Source: Blastobasis lacticolella (lineage: Eukaryota; Arthropoda; Insecta; Lepidoptera; Blastobasidae). From it: a DNA stretch of 64,000 nucleotides. A program made the translations under genes and the position numbers. Below are positions 36,865 to 48,800 of the stretch, one piece after another. Where the stretch lies: positions 16,910,563 through 16,974,562 of the forward strand of contig LR990048.1 of the NCBI GenBank assembly GCA_905147135.1. Direction: 5' to 3'. The notes under the pieces were generated by a model. That model saw nothing but the letters and a program-made list of their open reading frames with translations, made no database searches and was not told where the DNA came from. Numbering within the stretch: position 1 is the first letter of the stretch; the number at the start of each line of letters is the position of its first letter.

Positions 36865-39800
36865 GTGGGTATCATTATCACAGCCCGTAACAGTCCACTG
36901 CTGGACTTAGGGCCTCTCCCACGAAAGGGGAGGTTATTGCTATAATCTCCACGCTTGGCAAGCGGGTTGGAGATCGCAGTGTTTAAAAATAACAATGGAA
37001 AATGCTGCTGCCCATTTTCCAGACTACGGAGACTCTTGATCTTTTGCCTCGAAAACATTAGTCGCCTTGTACGACACCCACGAGTGTTAGAATTTGGTGC
37101 TATTCTACTCTGCCGGACACCACACGGCCGAGGTGGGTATCGCACGGTCAATATACCCGAGTATGCATGGCCTTGCCACTGCTAGACACACTGCCATAAG
37201 TACATCAACGTGACGCTGCACGTCATGAAGGATATCTTCGCGCCCAACTTATCGATCCATCTCAAGGTGGGTGTAAACGACAGCTCATACAATCAATATA
37301 GGTACTCGGTCTACTGCGAGGTGGTTCAACGCCCAAAGCCTGGACAATATTGCGACAGACAGACGCAGTGGGCTTGGAAGGTAGTGTCCTCCTAGGGACT
37401 TCATTTTAGTGTTTTACACTTTTGGCTTGTTTTTAACGCTACGAATATCGAATGCGATTTATGACTCTTGTTCAATTAACAGACTACTTAGACTAACAAC
37501 AACAGCGGCCAAGAAGCCACCGAAGCTTGAGGGTTACTTAAACTATGGATACTGTCGCACTCAAATCTCATATACACTTTGAAGAGGGTCCGAAATTAAA
37601 TTACAAAATAAAATATCCCAATTGGTCTTACAATTTAGTCACCAGAACCATACATATTGCAGAGCTTGGGCATCCTCGGCTCAATTCCTGGAGCATGGCT
37701 GATCCTGACGCTGCTGGTGCTGCTGATATACCTGCTGACGCGCTGCTGCGACCGCAAGCAGCGGCCGCCGAGGAGTATCACTGCGCTGAAGGTGAGATTC
37801 ATAGATAAACATTTGTTGCTCATGTAGAATATTAGGGAGACTGTGTTAATTGAATTGTGTTATCTGGAGACGTCAGTCACCACAAGGTGTTAAACTGGTG
37901 GTGCATAATAATATAAGCTCATAGCTTAGCAATTTTGGTCATTAAGAGCCTGATTCGACTGAGTTTTGTAAATTGATTGACGCTGCTAACAAACGAATTT
38001 ACGTTTTAATACTCTGATCTGCCAAATCCTGTTCATGGTCAAGGCGGACCCGAGCGTGATTTCACTGTGGGATATTGACGTCAAGCCGCCGATACAGACC
38101 CAGCTATGTTCTCTGCGTCAAACTGATTATTTACTCTACATCGTCAAGTTTCAAAGACAACCATAAAATAATATAGATTTAATAAATATCAAAATTCTAC
38201 AAATGTGATTAATAAAAAAAAATGTAATTAGTTTTTAATAATTTAATTGACAGAAAATTTCCAAGAAATAACCCCCGACTAAGTTTAAGTAAACTCAAAT
38301 ATTTTCTAAACTACAGAATCGATTTTAATGAAACAAATCTAAGAATCTTCTCGATTAAACTGACTTTCAAATAGAGAAAAACCGCATCCAAATCGCTCCA
38401 TCCGTTCGGGAGCAACAATGCCAATGACAGATACACAAAGCTACAGATACACACGTCAAACTTATAACGCCCCTCTTTTTACGTTGCGGGTTGAAAATTA
38501 CGTGCTTACTGATAAAAATACAGATAAAAGTCCTTTGAGTATTTCCAACATCTTTAACGATTAACGAAACGGTCGCTGGAACACTCAACACTTTAGGTCT
38601 GTTTATAAAAAATCGAGCATGTAGTTAATTCCAAAAGCAGTAAAACACTTCTGCATACGATCGCCACAACACATTTTAATAGCTTGTGGGGTTCTGATGT
38701 GGTTTATAATAACTAAGCCATATGTTGCTGGGCGTCCATTTTATCTTTGTGGGAACGGAACGCGTTTGATAGCGTTCACAACTCAGTTCTATAAATAGAT
38801 GTTCTTCCTCAGGATTTTGTATGGATTAAAACTCTATTGGCTATTGTGTTACGCTGTTTCTCTATTTTGGTAAAATGTCTCTTTCTTTGTGAAAAGTTCA
38901 TAATTTTTATGGAAGTTTGATAATTTTTTTCTGTGGGATGATTAGGTATGATTATAAAATTTGAATACATGAAATTAGTTGTACTAAATATTTCATATAA
39001 ATTTTATGGTGCTCTCTAGCAAATATTATAACAATAATTCTGCCATTTTGACATGTCGCAATTCTTTATTCTAGGTCAAAAAACAATGACTAATATTTTT
39101 ATTCATTCATTAATTTTTATTATTTACATTATAATAATTGTCACATCAACTTTATTCTCTTATTCAATGAAAACAATGAATGACTGTATATTTTCTGTTT
39201 AAGCTAATAAGAGGAAAGGAGTGCTGATGACCCCATGCGATAGGTCTACGTTAAGTCTAGATGTAAAAACAATTATATTTTCTTACAAAAATCTGACATC
39301 CTATATTAAATCTCAGGACGCTGGCACATAGATAATATTATATATTTTAAAGCTATGTTCCGGGTTTCTTACCGCGTACCTTAGTTGACGAGTAGCCCGA
39401 TATTTCGACACAGTCGTCCCGTGACCATGATGCATGCAACTGGGTCAAAATATCGGACTACTCGGCTACAAAGGTACGCGGTAGAAAACCCGGAACATAG
39501 CTTTAAAATGTGTGATAATCACCGCGACAGTTGTAAACATTATGCATATTATCTATCTATATCTATACTTATATTATAACGAGGAATGGTTTGATTTTTT
39601 GTTTGTTTGTTTGTATTGAATAGGCGTCGAAACTACTGGACCGATTTCAAAAATTCTTTCACCGTTGGGAAGCTATACTATCCCCGGGTGACATAGGCTA
39701 TATACCCGTGTACCCGTAGTGGTACCCGTGCGAAGCCGGGGCGGCTGCTAGTATATAATAAAACTCAGCTACTCATGAAGATTTTTTTATTATCAATAGG

Positions 39801-42800
39801 CTTGCATTTGACCTCAACTCACCTGATGGAAAGCGACGATGTGGTCAAAGATGCGTGCCTAGAAGATTGATTTTTAACAATATACATTCACATTCCCAGA
39901 TAACGCTGATGATCCTCTCGGTGCTGTGCTGCGGCGCGATCGGCGTCGGCCTCTTCGGCAACGACGACCTCCACAACGCGATGCTGCAGAGCATCCAGGC
40001 GGGGAACCAGCTCGCTGCACTGGTTAACACCGTCAAGAACCAGGTAGGCACTGGATTCATTACCACCCACGGTCCCTTACAACTCTCGACTGAAGGGACT
40101 GCTTCTGCACTCTTCCTTAACGGGCTGATATCACAACACACTCTCCTTAGTGGGAGCTGTTAGTGCATACATTCGGTATTTCGTATTAGAATTATCGATC
40201 TACTTTGTTCTGTAAACCTATTAGAGCTATTTGAGTCGCATGAACCAAATTTTCGTCATTGCAGAGAAAAGTTATGATGTCATATTTTTTTTTTATGTGG
40301 AAATAATTTATTTTCTATAAAACAAATAAAAGGGCTTCGTAAACCGGTTCCAAAAATAAATAACACTTTTATCTTACTGCCTCATGTCCTTAAATCCAAA
40401 AAGTAATTTCAGAACCATGTTTGAGGATCTTCAGGTAGGAAACTGCTGAATCATTTTTTGTGAAACATGCGCCAAATTACTGGAAATATTTAACATCAAA
40501 TAAGCAATTTTGAAAATATGTACCTCGTAGATAACTTATTTCCTTGTCTACCTTCATTTTTGGTCTCTTGTACCTTAATTAGCTTCCCCTACTTCAAACT
40601 TTAAATGCCTACCATTATATTTCAAACTCGAATCCCTTCCCCAGTCGAGCATCCTCGAAGAAGCGATGGGATCCCGCGCCCGAGCCCCCCTAGCTCGCTT
40701 GGCCGACGCCCTAGACGCTCCCCAAGCATTACTTAGCCAATTATATGCTTCCACTGATAAAATTACAATAGATTGCCTGCCATCCTATTTCAAACTCGAA
40801 TCCCTTCCCCAGTCGAGTATCCTCGAAGAAGCGATGGGTTCCCGCGCCCGAGCCCCACTGGCTCGCTTGGCAGACGCCCTCGACGCACCCGTCGCCAACC
40901 AGACGGCGCTTGGCACGCTGCTGCGAGCTTTGTCGGCATTGAGGAACAATGCCAGCGCCGCTGCCACTGCTGCTGACAACCTGAGGCGGCCATTGGTGGC
41001 GTTGAACCTTGATGCGTTTATGAAGGTTTGTTGTTTATTTTTTTAGGGTAAAGTTTAGATAGACAGCTTAAGCCTAGGTTATGTAAAAAAATAATCATCT
41101 TGGCGTTAATGTCCCGGTTGTGCTCTCGAGCACGAGGGCCCGGGGTCCGCCGAAAACAAGCATAGCATTATGTAATTAAATTAAAATCTACTTAATTTGC
41201 ATAGGTTTCTGATAAATTTAGGGTTGTCCATAATTTCGCCCCATGAATCAGCGAAAACATCAAGACTTGGTTGTTGTTGTTGCGTGTGTTATTGAATGAC
41301 TTGGCGAATGTGAATGAAATAGATACTACTTGGTACGCTTTTATGAACCAATGTATAATATATCGGATTTTCCTTCAGTCGTCGGAAGTCAGATTTACCT
41401 ATTCATTCAAGCCTGCATCATTATTTAAAATATTATAAACAGTCAAGATCGGCACAATATTGTGGCCGTGACCAGGATCGTTATTTTTAGAGATGAAACG
41501 GATAGTTGTTTGGCCGGATACCGGATATCCGGCCAGCCTCCTAGCCGGATAGCCGAATATCCGGCGGCCGGATATTCACAGGTCATAGTCTCTGAACAAG
41601 TTTGTACAAGCTGTAATCGCGGCGTGGGACTTTATACGACTGTAATTTAAAGGTTTCCTTTAATGTGAATAATTTGAACATTTAACTGAACAATTCTTCT
41701 GCCCTTATACGGATTGATAGTTTCAAAATACGGGCTTACACATTAGCCCACAGCATCGTAGAGGATAAACGACATCGTATACTACCTCTAAATATAAAGA
41801 AATTCATATTTTAATGCAGGATAATATTTTTTCATATCTATAATATCAATATATATCTTGATTGACTTTAAATTATTACACTATGTACATTATAATACTA
41901 AACAGCACTTGTCAAAACTACACACGACAAAAATGCGTATTTATGCTGATCAGCGGGTGTCATCCTGTTGGGTAAAGTACGTAATGTCCACACTCGTGGA
42001 AGTTACAAAGTCACACCTATGCCCGAGAAAATTTAAGAACGCTCAATGCGATGGTGTGAGCATGTGCTCCGCCGCCCCAAAGATCACCTTAGTGCAAGTA
42101 ACCCTAAATTTGGCGACGACGACTCGCTGACGCGGAAGACCCCACACGCCACCTGGCTGACGGCGGACCAACGGGACCTGAAGGACAATATTATTGACGC
42201 TGCTACTGCTCAAAATAGAAAGAAATGGAGGAAGTAGACAAGGAGAGCTGACTCCAGCTAATGGAAATGGCATAGTGCAAAAAGAGAAGACCAGAAAACT
42301 ATTAAAAATTTTTGCTAACCTACCAAATGAACGTTACGAGTAGAATAGGTGGTTGCCGATGTCGACATAATCAATAGTTCTTTGATTAATATTTATGGTT
42401 TTTAAACGTTTTGACTTTTTACTCGACTGCTATAGAATTTTGTTTCCGATGAGCAAAATCACTTTTATGGGCTTTTCATACATTTTTTAATATCCGGTAT
42501 CCGGCCGGATATTAACGCATTATCCGGTATCCGGCCGGATAGTAAATTATGGCCGGATAGGCCGGATACCGGATAGTGGCCGGATATCTGTTACATCTCT
42601 AGTTATTTTTTTTTATTAATTTTAATAATTTTTTCAATGCGTAAAAATATATTTTTATACCTCGAGTCTAAGCATGTGCCTAAGAACCGTTTAAGCCAAA
42701 TGGTATTTGAACATAGCATAGTGGATGAAACATCGATATTATTCCACTTCAGTAAATAAAATCAGGATTGCGATCATATAAAACGGTCACTACTAAAACG

Positions 42801-45800
42801 TGACAAACTGACGGCCCGTCTGATTCAAATGGGTTATTGCTGCCTTGATAACTATGTAGAACTAGAGGACCTGTGCATAATTAAATCGCGTTGCTTCAAT
42901 CACGCCACACAAAACAGCAATTTCATAGGTAGAAAGTGAAAGTGCGTCTGGTTGAGCTATGGGTGCTATGCGCCTATGGGTGTGCTAAACTATCCAACGT
43001 ATTGTCCCGGCGTATGCTAAGCTATCCAACGTATTGTCTCTAGCGTCTATGAGTATGCTTACCTATCCAACGTATTCCCCAGTCTATGGGTATACTAATC
43101 TTAATGTCAATTTCAATTTATTTTATTTGTGGTAACACAGGTACAAACTATTTTTATGATATAACAGGTTATTTTTATGATATTTTATGTATAATGTAGA
43201 TCGTTTAGTTTGTTTTTATGTATTCAATCTAGGAAACTGTAGGTTATTCTTTTAAAATTGTATTCTGTATAAGACTGTTTGATAATAATAATAACAATAA
43301 AAAAAAAGATGTAGATATAAGTGTGCTTAACTGGGACCTGCCATTCGGCGTACAAATTATATCCCCTATCTTACCAACGTATATCCCCAGCATCTATACC
43401 CATGCTAACCCATCCACCGTATTCCCCCAGCGTCTCTGGGTGTGGGAGGCGGCCCGCTGGGCGGGCGGCATGGCCGGCTGGTGCTGCGGCGGCGCCGTCT
43501 GCGTCGCGCTGCTGGCAGCCGCCGCTAGGCGGTCGCGGCGGGCGTTGCTGCTGTTATGCGTGAGTTTATTTGCTCTTTTCGTAGTGTATATTAAGTAGTA
43601 AAAAATCTTGACATGTAATATTTTGACTTTTCCATATTGACATTCGTTTTTGTCATTTTTTTTAGTGAATTTTAGTGATTTTAAAATATCTAATTACATT
43701 TTGAAAGAACTATTTTTGAATATTATACTTTGATAGTAATTAATTTTGATATAATCCTCCAGATTGACATATATTTTTGACAATTTAATTTATTTTGTAA
43801 TAATAATAATATGTAATTTATTTAAACTTGTGAAAATCACATCTTACAGACCAATAAGCTTACTTCCGATACTGTCTAAGCTTTTTGAAAGAATACTTCT
43901 GCACAGACTCCAGAAAGCACTTTTAGAAGGAGGCGTTGTGCCCGACCATCAGTTTGGTATTCGCCAAGATCACTATACCACAATAGAGCAAGTCCATAGA
44001 GTGTGTGATGTTGTCAGGAGAGCCCTGGAACGTAAAGAGTACTGCTCTGCTGCTTTCCTGGATGTGAAACAGGCATTCGACAGAGTGTGGCACAAGGGTC
44101 TTCTCTGTAAAATTAAACAGCTATTACCTCACAAATTCTACAGCATCCTTGACTCATATTTGAGCGAGAGATTATTCCAAGTAATAGAAGGTGATTCTGA
44201 ATCAGGGTTTCACAGTGTTCTAGCTGGTGTTCCACAGGGCTCAGTGCTGGGACCAATTTTATACACAATTTTCACTTCAGACCTACCGCAAGTTCCTGGA
44301 GTGACAGTAGCGACGTTCGCAGATGACACAGCAATACTTGCTACTGATTCATGCCACATCAAAGCTTCAAGGACCTTGCAAATCGCATTGGACGCAATCA
44401 ATAAATGGTTTTTAAAATGGAAGATCTGCGCTAGCCCATCAAAGTCTGTGCATATAGCATTCACGCTACGCAAAAATGACTGCCCACCCGTCATCTTAGG
44501 TGGAGCTGAGCTACCACATGAGAATACTGTTAAGTACTTGGGAATGCATCTAGACCGTAGACTAACATGGAGGACGCACATCCAAGCTAAAAGAAACGAA
44601 GTCAACTATAAATGTAGGGGATTTTACTGGCTCCTTGGAAGAAACTCAAAGCTGTCTATTGACAACAAACTTCTCATATACCAAGCAATTTTGAAGCCGA
44701 TCTGGACCTATGGCATTCAATTGTGGGGCTCTGCCAGCAACTCCAATATTATGATTATACAACGAGCCCAGAACTGCATATTAAAGCAAATATCCAACGC
44801 TCCTTGGTTTATCACCAATTCGGAAGTCCACGAGCTATTGGGAGTGAGAACAGTGCAGGAGGAAATAAAATCGTGCTCCTTGAAATACAAAGCTCATCTT
44901 GAGAGGCATCCTAACAAATTGGCGATGGAACTCACCATCCCGGATGATTATGAGACGTTTGAAGAGACGTAAAATAATGGAAATCGACGACAGTTACATT
45001 AACTGATGAGGCATTACCATTGGGGAATGTTCTCAGCACGCTTCTTGTCTTTCAACTCATCTGCTCATAGTCCTAAGACTGATTGCAAGATTCTAGGAAA
45101 AAAAAAAAATTAAACTTGTGAATGGTGTGACACTCGTGAATCTGTACGAGCTTACAATTAGTTTATATCCACTATTGAATGCTGTCTACTGTCTACTGTC
45201 TAAATCCACTATTGAATTTTTGAATGCTGACAATGCTGTAATTTTTTTATTTGTGAAAAAAAAAATCTACATCACGACGAATTTCGACGCGGTTTTCACA
45301 ATCATTTTCCTTTGGTGTTCCAGGTGGGCGCCCTGGGCGCGCTGGTGTGCTGCTGGCTGGCGGCGGGCGTGCTGGCGGCGGGCGCGGCGGCGGCGGCCGA
45401 CGCCTGCCAGGACCCCGCCGCCGCCGTCGCGCACCACGCGCCGCACCGGCTGCCCCAGGACGTGAGTACCCGAGCTAGGGCTGGCGGGCGGCGGCGGCCG
45501 ACGCCTGCCAGGACCCCGCCGCCGCCGTCGCGCACCACGCGCCGCACCGGCTGCCCCAGGACGTGAGTACCCGAGCTAGGGCTGGCGGGCGGCGGCGGCC
45601 GACGCCTGCCAGGACCCCGCCGCCGCCGTCGCGCACCACGCGCCGCACCGGCTGCCCCAGGACGTGAGTACCCGAGCTAGGGCTGGCGGGCGGCGGCGGC
45701 CGACGCCTGCCAGGACCCCGCCGCCGCCGTCGCGCACCACGCGCCGCACCGGCTGCCCCAGGACGTGAGTACCCGAGCTAGGGCTGGCGGGCGGCGGCGG

Positions 45801-48800
45801 CCGACGCCTGCCAGGACCCCGCCGCCGCCGTCGCGCACCACGCGCCGCACCGGCTGCCCCAGGACGTGAGTACCCGAGCTAGGGCTGGCGGGCGGCGGCG
45901 GCCGACGCCTGCCAGGACCCCGCCGCCGCCGTCGCGCACCACGCGCCGCACCGGCTGCCCCAGGACGTGAGTACCCGAGCTAGGGCTGGCGGGCGGCGGC
46001 GGCCGACGCCTGCCAGGACCCCGCCGCCGCCGTCGCGCACCACGCGCCGCACCGGCTGCCCCAGGACGTGAGTACCCGAGCTAGGGCTGGCGGGCGGCGG
46101 CGGCCGACGCCTGCCAGGACCCCGCCGCCGCCGTCGCGCACCACGCGCCGCACCGGCTGCCCCAGGACGTGAGTACCCGAGCTAGGGCTGGCGGGCGGCG
46201 GCGGCCGACGCCTGCCAGGACCCCGCCGCCGCCGTCGCGCACCACGCGCCGCACCGGCTGCCCCAGGACGTGAGTACCCGAGCTAGGGCTGGCGGGCGGC
46301 GGCGGCCGACGCCTGCCAGGACCCCGCCGCCGCCGTCGCGCACCACGCGCCGCACCGGCTGCCCCAGGACGTGAGTACCCGAGCTAGGGCTGGCGGGCGG
46401 CGGCGGCCGACGCCTGCCAGGACCCCGCCGCCGCCGTCGCGCACCACGCGCCGCACCGGCTGCCCCAGGACGTGAGTACCCGAGCTAGGGCTGGCGGGCG
46501 GCGGCGGCCGACGCCTGCCAGGACCCCGCCGCCGCCGTCGCGCACCACGCGCCGCACCGGCTGCCCCAGGACGTGAGTACACTGCTCGACATAGGCCTTC
46601 CCCCAGAGATCTCCACAGAGGCCGCTCCTGTGCCTTCTGCATCCAGCTCGTGCCTGCGAACTTTACCAAGTCGTCGGTTCACTAGTGGGAGGCCACCCCT
46701 CGTCTTCTGGTAAATAGTCCGACCAATGTCCCGCCAAACAATATCCTTCGGAATGTATCTAGTTGATCAAATACAGCCCTCCAAGGTCGTAAAGATCACC
46801 ATCGCTACATTGACGTTCACGGAATGACTTTCGCAATTGCAGATGGCTCTCAAACCTCACGTCTCAGTCGCGCCATTTGGAATCGCAAATACCCTCATTC
46901 TAGGATATAGTAATACAAAAACATGCGCAGCTAATAATCAACTTGTACAATCTTCCAGATGGTGCACTACTACCTGTCGTGCAAGGTGTCCCGCGAGAAC
47001 GTGCTGACGGCGGAGCTGCGGCACGCGCAGCGCGCCGTCGTGGCCGTGCGGCAGGCGCTGGCCGTGCTGGCCCGGGGGGCGCCGCAGCTGTTCACGGATC
47101 CCGGTAAGGGTGGGGTCGGGGGGTTGGGGTTGGGTTTGGTGGGGGTTACAGGATTGGGGACGTGGAAAGCGAGGGGATTGAATGCTTGCGCAATTACGGT
47201 CGCCGATACCGGTAAGGTTGGGGTCGAGGGGTTGGGGTTCCAGGATTTAGGATGTTGAAAGCGAGGGGATTGAATGATTAATAATAAAATAAATATATAA
47301 GCCACTATACAAGTCCCATTCTCCACGGCAGGTCTCCAGCCGGCCCTGGGCGCATTGGGCGCGGGCACTGGCGAGGCGGAGCGCGCGCTGGTGTCGCTGA
47401 GCGGCGCGCTGGAGTGCCGCATGGCGCGGACCTACTTCGTGGCCGGCGCCCGCGCCGCCTGCGACGCCGGCCTGCAGGTGGGTGGCTAGCGCGGCTCCGG
47501 CCATCCGGGCTGGAGTGCCGCATGGCGCGGACCTACTTCGTGGCCGGCGCCCGCGCCGCCTGCGACGCCGGCCTGCAGGTGGGTGGCTAGCGCGGCTCCG
47601 GCCATCCGGGCTGGAGTGCCGCATGGCGCGGACCTACTTCGTGGCCGGCGCCCGCGCCGCCTGCGACGCCGGCCTGCAGGTGGGTGGCTAGCGCGGCTCC
47701 GGCCATCCGGGCTGGAGTGCCGCATGGCGCGGACCTACTTCGTGGCCGGCGCCCGCGCCGCCTGCGACGCCGGCCTGCAGGTGGGTGGCTAGCGCGGCTC
47801 CGGCCATCCGGGCTGGAGTGCCGCATGGCGCGGACCTACTTCGTGGCCGGCGCCCGCGCCGCCTGCGACGCCGGCCTGCAGGTGGGTGGCTAGCGCGGCT
47901 CCGGCCATCCGGGCTGGAGTGCCGCATGGCGCGGACCTACTTCGTGGCCGGCGCCCGCGCCGCCTGCGACGCCGGCCTGCAGGTGGGTGGCTAGCGCGGC
48001 TCCGGCCATCCGGGCTGGAGTGCCGCATGGCGCGGACCTACTTCGTGGCCGGCGCCCGCGCCGCCTGCGACGCCGGCCTGCAGGTGGGTGGCTAGCGCGG
48101 CTCCGGCCATCCGGGCTGGAGTGCCGCATGGCGCGGACCTACTTCGTGGCCGGCGCCCGCGCCGCCTGCGACGCCGGCCTGCAGGTGGGTGGCTAGCGCG
48201 GCTCCGGCCATCCGGGCTGGAGTGCCGCATGGCGCGGACCTACTTCGTGGCCGGCGCCCGCGCCGCCTGCGACGCCGGCCTGCAGGTGGGTGGCTAGCGC
48301 GGCTCCGGCCATCCGGGCTGGAGTGCCGCATGGCGCGGACCTACTTCGTGGCCGGCGCCCGCGCCGCCTGCGACGCCGGCCTGCAGGTGGGTGGCTAGCG
48401 CGGCTCCGGCCATCCGGGCTGGAGTGCCGCATGGCGCGGACCTACTTCGTGGCCGGCGCCCGCGCCGCCTGCGACGCCGGCCTGCAGGTGGGTGGCTAGC
48501 GCGGCTCCGGCCATCCGGGCTGGAGTGCCGCATGGCGCGGACCTACTTCGTGGCCGGCGCCCGCGCCGCCTGCGACGCCGGCCTGCAGGTGGGTGGCTAG
48601 CGCGGCTCCGGCCATCCGGGCTGGAGTGCCGCATGGCGCGGACCTACTTCGTGGCCGGCGCCCGCGCCGCCTGCGACGCCGGCCTGCAGGTGGGTGGCTA
48701 GCGCGGCTCCGGCCATCCGGGCTGGAGTGCCGCATGGCGCGGACCTACTTCAGGACCTACTACGCAATACAGGCTGAGTAATCTGAATGGGCCAATGAAG

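Noticed and set aside
45302..46682. Ala/Arg/Pro-rich minus-strand proteins
   Set aside because: Shadow frames of the 101-bp array at ttyh exon 6 and of an RTE fragment.
45384..48751. CRISPR-like or satellite array
   Set aside because: Units are contiguous without spacers and derive from exon borders of the host gene; the window is eukaryotic.
47482..48781. Series of 69-79 aa Arg/Ala-rich proteins on both strands
   Set aside because: They are the same 101-bp repeat read again and again, spanning exon and intron; not separate genes.
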